Source of the DNA: Microbacteriaceae bacterium
GTDB taxonomy: Bacteria > Actinomycetota > Actinomycetes > Actinomycetales > Microbacteriaceae
NCBI GenBank assembly: GCA_025352325.1
Contig: JANXTR010000033.1
Coordinates: 62,001 to 126,000, forward strand
Direction of reading: 5' to 3'
Length of the DNA stretch: 64,000 bases
Shown here in pieces: positions 20,590 through 31,101 of this stretch (positions are counted from its first letter, which is position 1; the number at the start of each line of letters is the position of its first letter). Position numbers and translations under genes: made by a program. The notes beneath the pieces were generated by a model. The model was not told the DNA's origin and made no database searches. It worked only from the letters and a program-made list of their open reading frames with translations.

Positions 20590-21512
20590 TCGATCAGGCT
20601 CCGCCCGGTGAGACGCAGGAACACGTCCTCGAGGCTCGAGCGCCGCACCAGGCTCGTGATCGGATGCAAGCCGCGGCGGACCGCCTCCGACAGCGCCGCC
20701 TCGCCGTCATCCGCGTAGATCAGAATGCGGTCGGGCAGCACCTCGACGCGATCCCCGACTCCGGCGAGCGTGACGGCGGCATCCGCATTGCGCTCGGAGC
20801 CGAACCGCAGCTCGACCACCTCGCGCGTGGAGTACTCCGTGATGAGGGCGGCCGGGGCGCCCTCGGCCATGATCATGCCCTTGTCGACCACGACGAGCCG
20901 ATCGCAAAGCTGCTCCGCCTCGTCCATATAGTGCGTGGTCACGACGAGGGTGGTGCCCTGCTCCTTGAGTCGGAACAGGCGATCCCACAGGATATGCCGC
21001 GCCTGCGGATCGAGCCCGGTCGTCGGCTCGTCGAGCAGCAGGATGCGCGGATTGTTGATCAGCGACCGCGCGATCGTGAGCCGCCGCTTCATGCCACCGG
21101 AGAGATCATCGACCTTCGCCTTTGCCCGATCGCTGAGCTGCGCGAAGTCGAGCAGCTCGTCGGCGCGCTGCGCGACCACCGCGCGCGACAGGCCGAAGTA
21201 CCGTCCGTAGACGAGCAGGTTCTCGCGGACGCGGAGCTCGGCATCCAGGTTGTCGGTCTGCGGCACCACCCCGAGCTGGGCCCGGATGTCCGGCCCGTTC
21301 TCGTTCGGATCCATCCCCAGGATGCTGAGCTCGCCGCTCGTACGCGTCGACACGGCGCCGACCATCCGCATGGTCGTCGACTTGCCCGCCCCGTTGGGGC
21401 CGAGCAGCCCGAACGACTCCCCCGGCGCGACCTCGAACGAGAGACTGTCGACGGCGGCCGTCTCTTTGTAGAGCTTGCGGAGGTCGCGGGCTTCGATGAC
21501 AGGACTCGGCAC
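20586..21512 (-). CDS. ABC transporter ATP-binding protein (DrrA/NodI-like)
   Basis: GPNGAGKST Walker A, LSGGMKRR signature, LLLDEPTTGLDP Walker B. Confidence 0.93.
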   Translation of the reverse strand: MPSPVIEARDLRKLYKETAAVDSLSFEVAPGESFGLLGPNGAGKSTTMRMVGAVSTRTSGELSILGMDPNENGPDIRAQLGVVPQTDNLDAELRVRENLLVYGRYFGLSRAVVAQRADELLDFAQLSDRAKAKVDDLSGGMKRRLTIARSLINNPRILLLDEPTTGLDPQARHILWDRLFRLKEQGTTLVVTTHYMDEAEQLCDRLVVVDKGMIMAEGAPAALITEYSTREVVELRFGSERNADAAVTLAGVGDRVEVLPDRILIYADDGEAALSEAVRRGLHPITSLVRRSSLEDVFLRLTGRSLIE

Positions 21513-21598
21513 CCTTCGACCCTAGGCGAGACCCCCGACGATCATGGAGCATCCGTCAGGAGTACGACGCAGTGGCGCGCGCGACGTAGCGTGGAGCC

Positions 21599-23470
21599 AT
21601 GAGCTCCACCGGTACAACCTCCCCGCCCGCGAATCCGGGCCGCCGCGGCATGTTCGGTCGCCGTCCGGACGACGACGGACCCCGCGCGAGCTTTCGCCAA
21701 CTGCTGCCGTACCTCACGGAGCACCGCGGCATTCTGATCGTCGTCGTCGGCCTCAGCCTGGTCGGCGCAGCCACCTCGCTCGTGCAGCCGCTGCTTGTCA
21801 GCCAGGTGATCGGGTACGTGCAGAAGGGGCTCGCACTCGGCACGCTGGTCTGGGTGCTGGTCGCGCTGGTCATCGTCTCAGCGCTCATCAGCGGCATCCA
21901 GCACTACCTGCTGCAACGCACCGGCACCTCGGTCGTGCTCTCGGCCCGTCGCCAGTTGGTGCAGCGGATGCTGCGGCTCCCGATCGCGGAATTCGACCAG
22001 CGACGTACGGGCGATCTCGTCTCGCGGGTCGGCAGCGACACCACCCTGCTCTACGCGGTGATCACGCAGGGGCTGATCGACGCCATCGGCGGAGCCGTGC
22101 TCTTCCTCGGTGCGCTGATCGCGATGCTCATCATCGATCCGGTGCTGCTCGGGCTCACCGTGCTGGTGGTCGCGGTGTCGGTGGTCGGGGTCGTCCTGCT
22201 CTCGGGTCGGGTGCGGGTGGCGTCACGCCAACAGCAGGAGAAGGTCGGTGACCTCGCCGCCGCCGTGGAGCGCTCGATCAGCGCCATCCGCACGGTCCGC
22301 GCCTCGAACGCGACCGCGCGCGAGACGGCCGCGGTCGAACTGGATGCCGTGGGCGCATACGAGGCCGGCGTTCGCGTCGCGAAGATCTCGTCGCTGATCG
22401 TGCCGGTCGGGGCGATCGCGCTGCAGGTATCGCTGCTGGTGGTGCTCGGTGTCGGCGGATTCCGGGTGGCGAGCGGCGCCCTGACGATCGCCAATCTGGT
22501 GGCGTTCATCCTGTTCCTGTTCATGATGATCATGCCGCTCGGGCAGGCGTTCGGCGCCCTCACCTCGGTGAATCAGGCGCTCGGGGCGCTGGGCCGTATC
22601 CAGGAGATCATCGCGATTCCGAGCGAGGACGAGAACGACGCCGCCCTCGAGCCGGCCGCGCCCATCGAGACGGATGCCGCCATCACCTTCGACGAGGTGC
22701 GCTTCGGGTACCCCGAGTCGGCCCACAAGACCGAGCGCGACAAGGCGATCGCGGCCGTCGTCGGAGAGGACGCGCTCCCGCCACGTGACAAAGAGGTGCT
22801 GCACGGCGTCTCGTTCGAGGTGCCGCGGGGTTCGCGGGTCGCGTTGGTCGGGCCGAGCGGCGCCGGTAAGAGCACGATCCTCTCGCTCATCGAGCGCTTC
22901 TACGACCCGACCGGCGGGGTTGTGCGCCTCGGCGGCGTGGACGTGCGCGGCATCCCCCGGGATGCGCTTCGCGCCCAGATCGGCTACGTCGAGCAGGAGG
23001 CCCCCGTGCTCGCTGGCACCCTGCGCGACAACCTGAAACTCAGTTCACCGGATGCCACCGACGCGGCCTGCATCGAGGTGCTGCACGCGGTGAACCTCGA
23101 CGAGGTGCTGGAGCGCAGCGAACTCGGGCTCGACGCTCCCGTCGGCGAGTCGGGCGTGATGCTCTCGGGCGGCGAACGTCAGCGCCTCGCGATCGCGCGT
23201 GCGCTGCTGGCGGCCCCACCGATCCTGTTGCTGGATGAAGCGACCGCCTCCCTCGACGGACTCAACGAGCAGCTCCTGCGCGAGGCGATCGACGCGGTCG
23301 CCGCGGATCGCACCCTGCTGGTCATCGCGCACCGGCTTTCGACGGTGGTCGACTCTGACGTCATCGTGGTGCTCGATCACGGTCGCGTCGTTGGCGTCGG
23401 CACCCACTCCGAGCTCGTGGCGTCGACCCCCCTCTACAAGGATCTCGCGAAGCACCAGCTGCTGGTGTAA
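21599..23470 (+). CDS. ABC exporter, fused permease/ATPase
   Basis: N-terminal TM domain; GPSGAGKST, LSGGERQRLAIARALL, LLLDEATASLD. Confidence 0.93.
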   Translation: MSSTGTTSPPANPGRRGMFGRRPDDDGPRASFRQLLPYLTEHRGILIVVVGLSLVGAATSLVQPLLVSQVIGYVQKGLALGTLVWVLVALVIVSALISGIQHYLLQRTGTSVVLSARRQLVQRMLRLPIAEFDQRRTGDLVSRVGSDTTLLYAVITQGLIDAIGGAVLFLGALIAMLIIDPVLLGLTVLVVAVSVVGVVLLSGRVRVASRQQQEKVGDLAAAVERSISAIRTVRASNATARETAAVELDAVGAYEAGVRVAKISSLIVPVGAIALQVSLLVVLGVGGFRVASGALTIANLVAFILFLFMMIMPLGQAFGALTSVNQALGALGRIQEIIAIPSEDENDAALEPAAPIETDAAITFDEVRFGYPESAHKTERDKAIAAVVGEDALPPRDKEVLHGVSFEVPRGSRVALVGPSGAGKSTILSLIERFYDPTGGVVRLGGVDVRGIPRDALRAQIGYVEQEAPVLAGTLRDNLKLSSPDATDAACIEVLHAVNLDEVLERSELGLDAPVGESGVMLSGGERQRLAIARALLAAPPILLLDEATASLDGLNEQLLREAIDAVAADRTLLVIAHRLSTVVDSDVIVVLDHGRVVGVGTHSELVASTPLYKDLAKHQLLV

Positions 23471-23560
23471 CGCGCTCGCTGGTCGAGCCGCAGTCGCGGA
23501 GCGCGGCGGCGTGTACGTCGCACGAAGCGGGTGCGCCGCAGAAGTGGCGGCGCACAGGAC

Positions 23561-23650
23561 TTAGAAGACCCCGGTGACCTTCAGGATCAGGCCCACAAAA
23601 GCGGCCACCGCGATCAGGGCGCAGCTGACGAGGATGGCACGGGCGATCAT
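23561..23650 (-). CDS. Putative 29-aa transmembrane microprotein, coupled to the aldehyde dehydrogenase
   Basis: ATGA overlap with the upstream gene stop; [29 protein letters not shown]. Confidence 0.5.
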   Translation of the reverse strand: MIARAILVSCALIAVAAFVGLILKVTGVF

Positions 23651-25113
23651 GCGAAAGGGTCCGGGGTCATGACGTACTTGGTCTCCAGGTATTCGTGGAT
23701 GCCCTCGAGCCCGCCTTCGCGTCCGAGGCCGGACTGCTTGACGCCCCCGAAGGGCGCCGCCGCGTTCGAGATGACACCGGCGTTCAGTCCCATCATGCCG
23801 GTTTCGAGTGACTCGATCATGCGCTGGCCGCGCGCCAGGTCGCGCGTGTAGACGTACGACACCAGGCCGTACTCGGTGTCGTTGGCCGCGGCCACGGCAT
23901 CCGCCTCGTCGGTGAAGGTCGAGATCGCGAGCACCGGCCCGAAGATCTCTTCGCGCAGGATGTCGCTGCCAGCGACCACGCCGGTGACGACGGTCGGCTG
24001 GTAGAAGGTGCCCGGGCCGTCGAGCGCGGAGCCCCCAGTCGTGACGGTCGCCCCTCGCTGCACGGCATCCGCGACCAACGACGACGCCTTCGCCACGGCC
24101 TTCCCGTCGATCAGCGGGCCGATGGTGACGCCCTCCTCCGTGCCGCGCCCGATCTTCAGCGCGGCGACGCGCGCGGTCACCCGAGCGGCGAACTCCTCGG
24201 CGACCGATTCGTGCACGAGGAAGCGGTTCGCCGCCGTGCAGGCCTCGCCGATGTTGCGGAACTTGGCGAGCATGGCGCCATCGACCGCCTTGTCGAGGTC
24301 GGCATCCTCGAAGACCAGGAACGGGGCGTTGCCGCCCAGCTCCATCGAGGTGCGCAGCACGGTGTCCGCCGCCTGCTTGAGCAGCTGGATGCCGACCGGC
24401 GTCGATCCGGTGAACGAGAGTTTGCGAAGTCGCGGGTCGGCGATGATCGGGTCGGAGACGGCGCCGCTCGTGGACGTGGTGATCACGTTGAGCACCCCCT
24501 TCGGCAGCCCGACCTCCTCGAAGATCTTCGCCAGGTAAATGGTGGTGAGCGGGGTGAGCGCGGCGGGCTTGACGACGACCGTGCAGCCCGCGGCGAGCGC
24601 CGGCGCGATCTTGCGGGTGGCCATGGCGAGCGGGAAGTTCCACGGAGTGATGAAGAAGCATGGGCCCACGGGACGCTGCGTGACGATCATCCGTCCGGTG
24701 CCCTCGGGGTTCGAGCCGTAGCGGCCGGCGATCCGCGGCGCTTCCTCGGCGAACCAGCGCAGGAACTCGCTCCCGTACGCGACTTCGCCGCGGGCCTCCG
24801 ACAGGGGCTTGCCCATCTCGAGGGTCATGAGCAGGGCGAACTCGTCCGCGCGGTCCTGCACGAGCTGCCAGGCCGCGCGCAGGATCTCGCCGCGCACGCG
24901 AGCCGGGGTGGATGCCCAGCCCGACTGAGCCGCAACGGCCGCATCCAGCGCGGCGGCGCCATCCGCCACCGAGGCATCGGCGATTGTGGCGATCGTCGTG
25001 CCGGTGGACGGGTCCTGCACGTCGATCGTGCGGCCCGAGGTGGAGCCGACCCAGTCGCCGCCGATGAACAGCTGTGCGGGTACTTTCGCGAGCAGGGCGC
25101 TTTCCGAGATCAC
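23647..25113 (-). CDS. gabD: NAD(P)-dependent succinate-semialdehyde dehydrogenase
   Basis: [39 protein letters not shown]. Confidence 0.9.
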   Translation of the reverse strand: MISESALLAKVPAQLFIGGDWVGSTSGRTIDVQDPSTGTTIATIADASVADGAAALDAAVAAQSGWASTPARVRGEILRAAWQLVQDRADEFALLMTLEMGKPLSEARGEVAYGSEFLRWFAEEAPRIAGRYGSNPEGTGRMIVTQRPVGPCFFITPWNFPLAMATRKIAPALAAGCTVVVKPAALTPLTTIYLAKIFEEVGLPKGVLNVITTSTSGAVSDPIIADPRLRKLSFTGSTPVGIQLLKQAADTVLRTSMELGGNAPFLVFEDADLDKAVDGAMLAKFRNIGEACTAANRFLVHESVAEEFAARVTARVAALKIGRGTEEGVTIGPLIDGKAVAKASSLVADAVQRGATVTTGGSALDGPGTFYQPTVVTGVVAGSDILREEIFGPVLAISTFTDEADAVAAANDTEYGLVSYVYTRDLARGQRMIESLETGMMGLNAGVISNAAAPFGGVKQSGLGREGGLEGIHEYLETKYVMTPDPFA

Positions 25114-25721
25114 GCGAGGTCCTTTCCTGTTGATGCTTCGATGTCGGCGCCGGCGTCCGCGACCTCACGCAGCGCCGCGACGCTGGAACCCGGGGCGACC
25201 CCGGCGATCAGGTCGTCGATGACGCGCACGTAGCGGCCGGAGGCGAGCGCGTCGAGCGCGGACGCCCGGACGCAGTAGTCGGTGGCGATGCCCACCACGT
25301 CGACGTCCGACACCCCGAGCTTGTCGAGCACGAGGGGGAAGTGGTCGCCCTCCTCGGTGGTGCCCTCGAAGATCGAGTACGCGGGCACGCCCTGGCCCTT
25401 GCGGATGTGCACGTCGATCAGCTCCACGTCGAGCGCGGGGTCGTACTGCGCGCCCACCGTGCCGGCCACGCAGTGCACCGGCCAGGTGTCGACGAAGTCG
25501 GGGGCGGCATCCAGAGCGAAGTGGCCGCCGTTGTCGCTCGCACCGTTCTCGTCCGGGCCGTCATGCCAGTCGCGCGAGGCGAACACGACGTCGTAGCGCT
25601 CGGGATGCGCGCGCAGGTACGCGGTGATGCCCGCGGCGACCGCGTCCCCGCCCGCGACCCCGAGCGCGCCGCCCTCGGTGAAGTCGTTCTGGACGTCGAT
25701 GATGAACAGGGCTCGCGACAT
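25110..25721 (-). CDS. pncA: Nicotinamidase (isochorismatase family)
   Basis: MSRALFIIDVQNDFTEGGAL, VGIATDYCVRASALDA. Confidence 0.92.
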   Translation of the reverse strand: MSRALFIIDVQNDFTEGGALGVAGGDAVAAGITAYLRAHPERYDVVFASRDWHDGPDENGASDNGGHFALDAAPDFVDTWPVHCVAGTVGAQYDPALDVELIDVHIRKGQGVPAYSIFEGTTEEGDHFPLVLDKLGVSDVDVVGIATDYCVRASALDALASGRYVRVIDDLIAGVAPGSSVAALREVADAGADIEASTGKDLA

Positions 25722-25732
25722 GGATCCTCCGG

Positions 25733-27205
25733 CTAGTTGTTCGAGAGATTGTCGCCGCAGCTGAAGGCCGCGGTGGTGAGGGTGTCGAGCGCGGCCTTGG
25801 CGGTCGACGGGATGCCGGGGCGGATGGCGTAGAAGGTGAAGACAAGGGGCGTACCGTCCGCCGCGGCGATCGTGCCCGCCAGGCTGTATTCGATGTCAGT
25901 CCAGCCCGTCTTGGCTGCCACGTGGCCGCGAGCGACGGCGTTGGCTCCCGTGAACCGACTGGCGACGCTGCCGCTCGTTCCGGCGACGCCCAGACCGGCG
26001 CGCACGACATCCAGTCCCTGGGTGCCCGCAGAGATCTGCCGCAGCAGCGCCGTCATGGTCGCCGGCGGCACGAGGCTCCGGTAGCTCTCGCCCGAGCCGT
26101 CGGCGATCGTCATGCCGGTCGGCGAGATCTTGAACGCGCTCGAGAGCGCGCTCGGGATGGCCTGATTCAGCGAGGCCAGCGAACCGTCGAGGCCCGACAC
26201 CTTCGACGTGACGCGGCCGAGCATCTCGCCGAGCGTGTTGTCGCTGGGCAGGAGCATCTGCGAGATGAGGGTGCGCAGCGGCTGCGATTTCACTTCGGCG
26301 AGCTGGGTCGAGTTCGGGATGGCGGTGCCCAGGCTGGTCGCGACCGAGCCGCTCACGAGCCCGCCGCTGTCTGCATCGCGCAGGGCGGCGATGAACGCGG
26401 CACCGGCACGCCCGATCGGATCGGTGCTGCGGTAGCTCGTCGAGGCCTGCGGGTTGGCTCGGTCGCCGTCCACCTGCAGGGCCGTGGTCTCGGACTGGTA
26501 TCCCTGCGTCTGCTCGCTGCGCTTCACGTCCGGGGTCCACCGGTCGGCGGTGCTCCAGTAGCTGGCGTCGAGCACAACCTGGGTGATCGGGACGCCCGGA
26601 TGCTTCGCCCCGTACCCCGCGAGGGTCTGGGCCGCGAGGTCCGACAACTTGGGCGCGCCGGCGTAGAAGCTCTCCTGCCCTGCGGGAAGGGCGCTCAGGG
26701 TGGGGTCACCGTGACCGACGAACACGATCGTGCCGGGGCCGCTGCCGTCGACGACATCGGTCGCGATCTGGTAGTCCGGCGTGAGCACGGCGACGGCGGC
26801 CGACGCGATCAGCAGCTTCAGCGTGCTCGCCGTCGTGGCGGGCGTGGACGCCCCGTGATCCCAGAGAACCTCGCCGGTGTCGGAGCGCACGACGCTGCCG
26901 GTGAGGGTCGCCAGCCGGGGGTCGGCGGCGGGGCCGGCGACCGAGCAGGTGCGCACGCGGCTGGCTGCAGGGCTGGCGCTCGGCGTCGGACGCGGCGGCG
27001 CGGTCGAGGGCTTCGGCGTCGGAGTGGCGACCGGCTGCTTCGGAGAGGCGGCGGCCATCCCGGCAAAGACGGCTCCCGTGCCCAGAAGCACAAATACGAG
27101 CCCCAGCGCAGCGGTCAGCCAGGCGACCGGATGCCGACGCAACGCGGTGAGCGTGCCCGACGTCGAGCGCGCGCCGCGACGGGTCTCCGGCTGATCGTCA
27201 CTCAC
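25733..27205 (-). CDS. dacB: D-alanyl-D-alanine carboxypeptidase/endopeptidase (PBP4 type)
   Basis: STLK (SxxK), SDN and KTG penicillin-binding motifs; N-terminal TM. Confidence 0.9.
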   Translation of the reverse strand: MSDDQPETRRGARSTSGTLTALRRHPVAWLTAALGLVFVLLGTGAVFAGMAAASPKQPVATPTPKPSTAPPRPTPSASPAASRVRTCSVAGPAADPRLATLTGSVVRSDTGEVLWDHGASTPATTASTLKLLIASAAVAVLTPDYQIATDVVDGSGPGTIVFVGHGDPTLSALPAGQESFYAGAPKLSDLAAQTLAGYGAKHPGVPITQVVLDASYWSTADRWTPDVKRSEQTQGYQSETTALQVDGDRANPQASTSYRSTDPIGRAGAAFIAALRDADSGGLVSGSVATSLGTAIPNSTQLAEVKSQPLRTLISQMLLPSDNTLGEMLGRVTSKVSGLDGSLASLNQAIPSALSSAFKISPTGMTIADGSGESYRSLVPPATMTALLRQISAGTQGLDVVRAGLGVAGTSGSVASRFTGANAVARGHVAAKTGWTDIEYSLAGTIAAADGTPLVFTFYAIRPGIPSTAKAALDTLTTAAFSCGDNLSNN

Positions 27206-27214
27206 CCCGCCAGA

Positions 27215-28198
27215 TTACTCGCCCGGGTAGCGGAGCCCGATCTGACGACGGATCTCGTCGAGCGTTCCGATGATCGCGACCGACTCCTCGGGGGGCAGCA
27301 CCGTTCCGGCGATCTCACCGGAGTGGATGATCCGCTCGATCTCGGCGGCCTGGTACTGCATTCCGCGCCCCTCGACAGTGCCGTCGAAGTGCTCGATCAC
27401 GACGTCATCCGGTCCGATCAGGTCGAACGAGACCGCGAAGTACCAGACCGGTTCGATCTCGATGCGAGCCTCGGTGCCGATGATCGACGCGGTCGACGGG
27501 CCGCGGGCATCGAGGGTCGTGTGGAGCAGGGCCTGCCCGCCCTCTGGATAGCCGAGCACGATCGCCGTGTTCTGGTCGACACCGGTGGGTGTCGGGCTCG
27601 AGATCGCGTAGACAGACGACGGCTCGCCGAAGACGTCCCAGGCGAAGGAGACCGGGTAGATGCCGAGGTCGAGCAGGGCGCCGCCGCCGAGCGCGGGATC
27701 CTGCAGCCGGTGGGTGGGGTCTGTCGAGATCTTCTGGTCGTGATCGGCGATCACGACGCGAACCTCACCGAGTGCGCCCGCCGCGAGCAGCTCTCGAATG
27801 CGCACCATGTGCGGCAGGAAGCGCGTCCACATGGCCTCGAGCACCACAAGCTTCTTCTCTGTCGCGAGGTCGACGACCGCCTGCGCCTGCGCGCGGTTCA
27901 CGGTGAACGCCTTCTCGACGAGCACGTGCTTACCAGCGTTGAGCGCGAGGATCGCCTGCTCGGCGTGGAATGGATGCGGGGTCGCGACGTAGACGATGTC
28001 AACTTCGGGGTCGGCAACGAGGCTCTCGTAGCTGCCGTGGACGTTCGGGATCCCATGCGCGGCAGCGAAGGCCTGAGCGGATTCCAGCGAACGCGATCCC
28101 ACCGCCGCGACCCGATGACCGCCGGTGGCGAGGTCTTTCGTAAAGGTGTCGGCGATTCCGCCCGGCCCGAGGATGCCCCAGCGCAGTTGTTCAGTCAT
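27215..28198 (-). CDS. Gfo/Idh/MocA family oxidoreductase
   Basis: WGILGPGGIADTFTKDL, GKHVLVEKAFTVNRAQA. Confidence 0.92.
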   Translation of the reverse strand: MTEQLRWGILGPGGIADTFTKDLATGGHRVAAVGSRSLESAQAFAAAHGIPNVHGSYESLVADPEVDIVYVATPHPFHAEQAILALNAGKHVLVEKAFTVNRAQAQAVVDLATEKKLVVLEAMWTRFLPHMVRIRELLAAGALGEVRVVIADHDQKISTDPTHRLQDPALGGGALLDLGIYPVSFAWDVFGEPSSVYAISSPTPTGVDQNTAIVLGYPEGGQALLHTTLDARGPSTASIIGTEARIEIEPVWYFAVSFDLIGPDDVVIEHFDGTVEGRGMQYQAAEIERIIHSGEIAGTVLPPEESVAIIGTLDEIRRQIGLRYPGE

Positions 28199-28303
28199 GC
28201 TGTGCACGTTACCGGAATCCGCCGAACGCCACGGACGCGGGAAGACCGGACAGGGCGCGAGGGCTGAGAACCGCGCGCCCCATCCGGGGTCAGGTGGCCG
28301 GCG

Positions 28304-29209
28304 TCAGCAGGATCCCCAGCGCGCAGCCGCGCGGGTGAAGCTCGAGGGCTCGTTCGGAACACCGCCGTGGCTCATGGCGAAGTAGATGCAGACCCCGCCG
28401 GTGCTGCCGGCGTAGCTAGGGCGGTAGAGCGAGAGTCGGTGCTCGAGCGAGGCCCACCACTTGCTCGCGACGGTGGCGCCGGAGTTGCCTGAACCGCCGG
28501 CCAGGTTGCCGTCGCAGCCGCGGGATGGCACGCCATCGCTGCGGACCGAACCCATGTGGCCCCAGGCGCTGCTCGGGTCGGTGCTCGGGTCTTCGGCCAT
28601 CCAGAACAGGCGCTGCTCCATGCAGGAGTCGTAGCGGAAGTTTCCGGACGGAATCGGGTCGAGGCAGTTCTGGGCGCGGATCGCATTCATCGTCGCCGAG
28701 AACGACTGGATGTCGTCGCTGGTCGTCCCCGTGATCATGCCCTGGCCCTGGTCGTCGGAGATGCCGGGCGCGCTTCCGCCGCCGCCGCCCTGGGCGGGGC
28801 AGCCCTGGCCTGCGGCCTGGAGTGCGGCGCGGCGGATCGTTCCGGCGTTGGCCGAGGCGGCCTTCCCCGCCGTGCCCGTTGCGGGCGCAACGACGACCGG
28901 GATCGGCACGGGCTTCTGGGCCAGATGCTCGGAGTCGGTGGTGAGAGCAGCGGTCGCCACGGATGACGCGGGCGCGACGGTGATGGTCGTGGCGGTCGGC
29001 TTGCTGACGGCGGCGATCGCGGCGGCGGCATCCACGTGGGTGACGGCCCCGCTGGCGACGGGCGAGGTCGCGGCGACCGGCAGACCGACGAATGATGCCT
29101 CGGCTGCCTGTGCGGGCGTCAGGAATGACGGCCCCCCACCTCCGACAAACGGGAGTGCGAGCACGAGCACCGTGGCGAAAACGGTGCCCAGAATGACGGT
29201 CTTCTTCAC
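28304..29209 (-). CDS. Secreted protein with CAP/SCP1-like C-terminal domain
   Basis: GTG start giving VKKTVILGTVFATVLVLALPF signal; C-terminal MNAIRAQNCLDPI...WGHMGS...CDGNLAGG...WWASLEHRLSL pattern. Confidence 0.6.
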   Translation of the reverse strand: MKKTVILGTVFATVLVLALPFVGGGGPSFLTPAQAAEASFVGLPVAATSPVASGAVTHVDAAAAIAAVSKPTATTITVAPASSVATAALTTDSEHLAQKPVPIPVVVAPATGTAGKAASANAGTIRRAALQAAGQGCPAQGGGGGSAPGISDDQGQGMITGTTSDDIQSFSATMNAIRAQNCLDPIPSGNFRYDSCMEQRLFWMAEDPSTDPSSAWGHMGSVRSDGVPSRGCDGNLAGGSGNSGATVASKWWASLEHRLSLYRPSYAGSTGGVCIYFAMSHGGVPNEPSSFTRAAARWGSC

Positions 29210-29454
29210 GGTCAAGTCCCCCCGGACCAATCTCAGCTCGACGCCCCTCCCCCCGGAGCGGTGCCGTGCTCGAAAGTTACGCCCTGAAAGGACATGAAGC
29301 AAGCCAAAGCGGCTCGAAAACCCCGGAAACAGGCCGTTCCGCCCCCGGAATGGGGGCGATGCGGCCCCGGATCCGCCTCCGAAAGCGAGAATGCCGCTCT
29401 CGCGGCCCGTTCCCAGGCCCTTTGGTACTCTGCAAGCTAAGGAATGCATCGCCT

Positions 29455-30081
29455 ATGACTTTTCATCCCACTCGCGTCGTGGTCGGCGCCGCCCTCACGG
29501 CGTTCTCGCTGACCGCAATTCTCGCCGTCGCTCCGCCGAAGGCTCCGACGGAGCGGAATCAGCTCACCGCCTACATCTCCGCGCACGCGCAGCAGTTGAA
29601 GGTCACGGGGAGCCCGTCGCCGACTCCCCTCGAGCGCGACGACTACACGACGACCGCCGGCTTCGAGACCTACCTGCAGGGCGGGACGAACTACGACTGG
29701 GCCAAGCTCGTGCTGCTCGACGGCGGCTTCCCGGTCACCGATGCCAACGTCACCGTCTTCACGCGCTGGATGCGCCAGGAGAATGGCGCCGACGACTGGT
29801 GGAACCGCAACAACCCGCTCAACAACGGCCTCGGCTCGGGAGGCGGCGGCGGAACCGGCTCCTACGTCAACCTGCAGGAGGCGGCCAAGTACCTGGCCGC
29901 GAACCTGCGCAGGCCGATCTTCTCCGACATCGCGGGGGCGTTCGACGCCAACGAACCGACCGCCGACATCGAGGCCACGATCTGGGCCTCCCGGTGGGCG
30001 ACCGGTCACTACGCGAACGGCGGCCACTGGCACTACACGCCGGTCGCGGTCGTGAAGGCGCCGGTCGGCGCCTGGGGCTGA
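29455..30081 (+). CDS. Secreted protein, possible peptidoglycan-hydrolase-like
   Basis: Signal peptide; FTRWMRQENGADDWWNRNNPLNNGLGSGGGGG is lysozyme/glucosaminidase-like. Confidence 0.55.
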   Translation: MTFHPTRVVVGAALTAFSLTAILAVAPPKAPTERNQLTAYISAHAQQLKVTGSPSPTPLERDDYTTTAGFETYLQGGTNYDWAKLVLLDGGFPVTDANVTVFTRWMRQENGADDWWNRNNPLNNGLGSGGGGGTGSYVNLQEAAKYLAANLRRPIFSDIAGAFDANEPTADIEATIWASRWATGHYANGGHWHYTPVAVVKAPVGAWG

Positions 30082-30104
30082 GCCCCCTCCGCTAACCTCT
30101 GTGC

Positions 30105-30149
30105 ATGCAACAGAGGGGCATGCAACAGAGGGGTATGCAACAGAGCACC
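30105..30149 (+). repeat. 15-bp tandem repeat containing three in-frame ATGs
   Basis: ATGCAACAGAGGGGC / ATGCAACAGAGGGGT / ATGCAACAGAGCACC. Confidence 0.85.
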
Positions 30150-31037
30150 GCCCTCGTGATCGGCGAAGCGCTCATCGACATAGTCGCGACGGCCGAGGGT
30201 GAGCAGGATCATCCGGGCGGCTCCCCCTACAACGTGGCCATCACCCTGGGTCGGCTTGGCGACACGGTCTCGCTACTGACCGCGATCGGCGATGACGCCC
30301 GCGGCGCCGAGATCACGGCGCGCCTCGAGGAGTCGTCGGTCGAGCTCCTCCCCGCCTCGCGACGCTCCGGTCCGACATCGACCGCCCTCGCCGTGCTGCA
30401 GCCCGACGGTTCGGCGCGCTACGTGTTCGACATCGACTGGAGTCTCCCCGCGCGGCTCGCGCTCGCCCCGTCAACCGTCACCCACGCGGGGTCGATCGCG
30501 CTCTCCCTCGAACCCGGCGCGAGCCGCGTGGCCGAGTTGCTGCGCGAGCGCAGCGGCGACTCGCTCATCACCTTGGACCCCAACATCCGGCCCGCCCTCG
30601 TCGGCGACCACGACCACGAGGTCGCGCGCTTCGAGGCACTGCTGGAGGTCGTCGATCTGGTCAAACTCAGCGACGAGGATGCCGCCTGGCTCTACCCCGG
30701 CCTCGCCCCGGCCAAGGTGCTCTCGCGTCTGGTCGCGCGCGGGCCGGGTCTCGCGGTGATGACTCTCGGAGGCGCGGGCTCGCTGCTCGCCAGCTCCGCG
30801 GCCGTGATCGAGGTGCCGGCTCCCGCGACCATCGTCGCCGACACGATCGGCGCGGGAGATTCCTATATGGGAGCGCTCATCCACCAGGTGCTCACCACCT
30901 CGCTCGGGATGCAGCTGCGGCGGCGTTCCGAGCTGTGGGGCGAGGAGCTGGGCGCGATCGGCGCATTTGCCTCGAAGGTGGCGGCGATCACGGTGTCGCG
31001 ACGCGGGGCGAATCCGCCGCGGCTCGCGGAGCTCTGA
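30105..31037 (+). CDS. PfkB-family carbohydrate kinase (fructokinase-like)
   Basis: GGSPYNVAITLGRLG and DTIGAGDSYMGALI; triplicated start. Confidence 0.9.
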   Translation: MQQRGMQQRGMQQSTALVIGEALIDIVATAEGEQDHPGGSPYNVAITLGRLGDTVSLLTAIGDDARGAEITARLEESSVELLPASRRSGPTSTALAVLQPDGSARYVFDIDWSLPARLALAPSTVTHAGSIALSLEPGASRVAELLRERSGDSLITLDPNIRPALVGDHDHEVARFEALLEVVDLVKLSDEDAAWLYPGLAPAKVLSRLVARGPGLAVMTLGGAGSLLASSAAVIEVPAPATIVADTIGAGDSYMGALIHQVLTTSLGMQLRRRSELWGEELGAIGAFASKVAAITVSRRGANPPRLAEL

Positions 31038-31101
31038 GTCCGCGGAACGCGGAGTTCGCCGCCTCGGGAAGGTCGACCGGCGCTCGACGGTTGCACCTCG
31101 C

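Noticed and set aside
23471-23560. GCTGGTCGAGCCGCAGTCGCGGAGCGCGGCGG as a dispersed actinobacterial repeat
   Set aside because: Resembles common intergenic TGGTCGAG-type repeats, but only one degenerate copy is visible here.
25922-28267. 781-aa plus-strand ORF opposite dacB and the Gfo/Idh/MocA gene
   Set aside because: Arg/Gly/Ala-rich low-complexity translation antisense to two well-supported genes; typical artefact of high-GC DNA.
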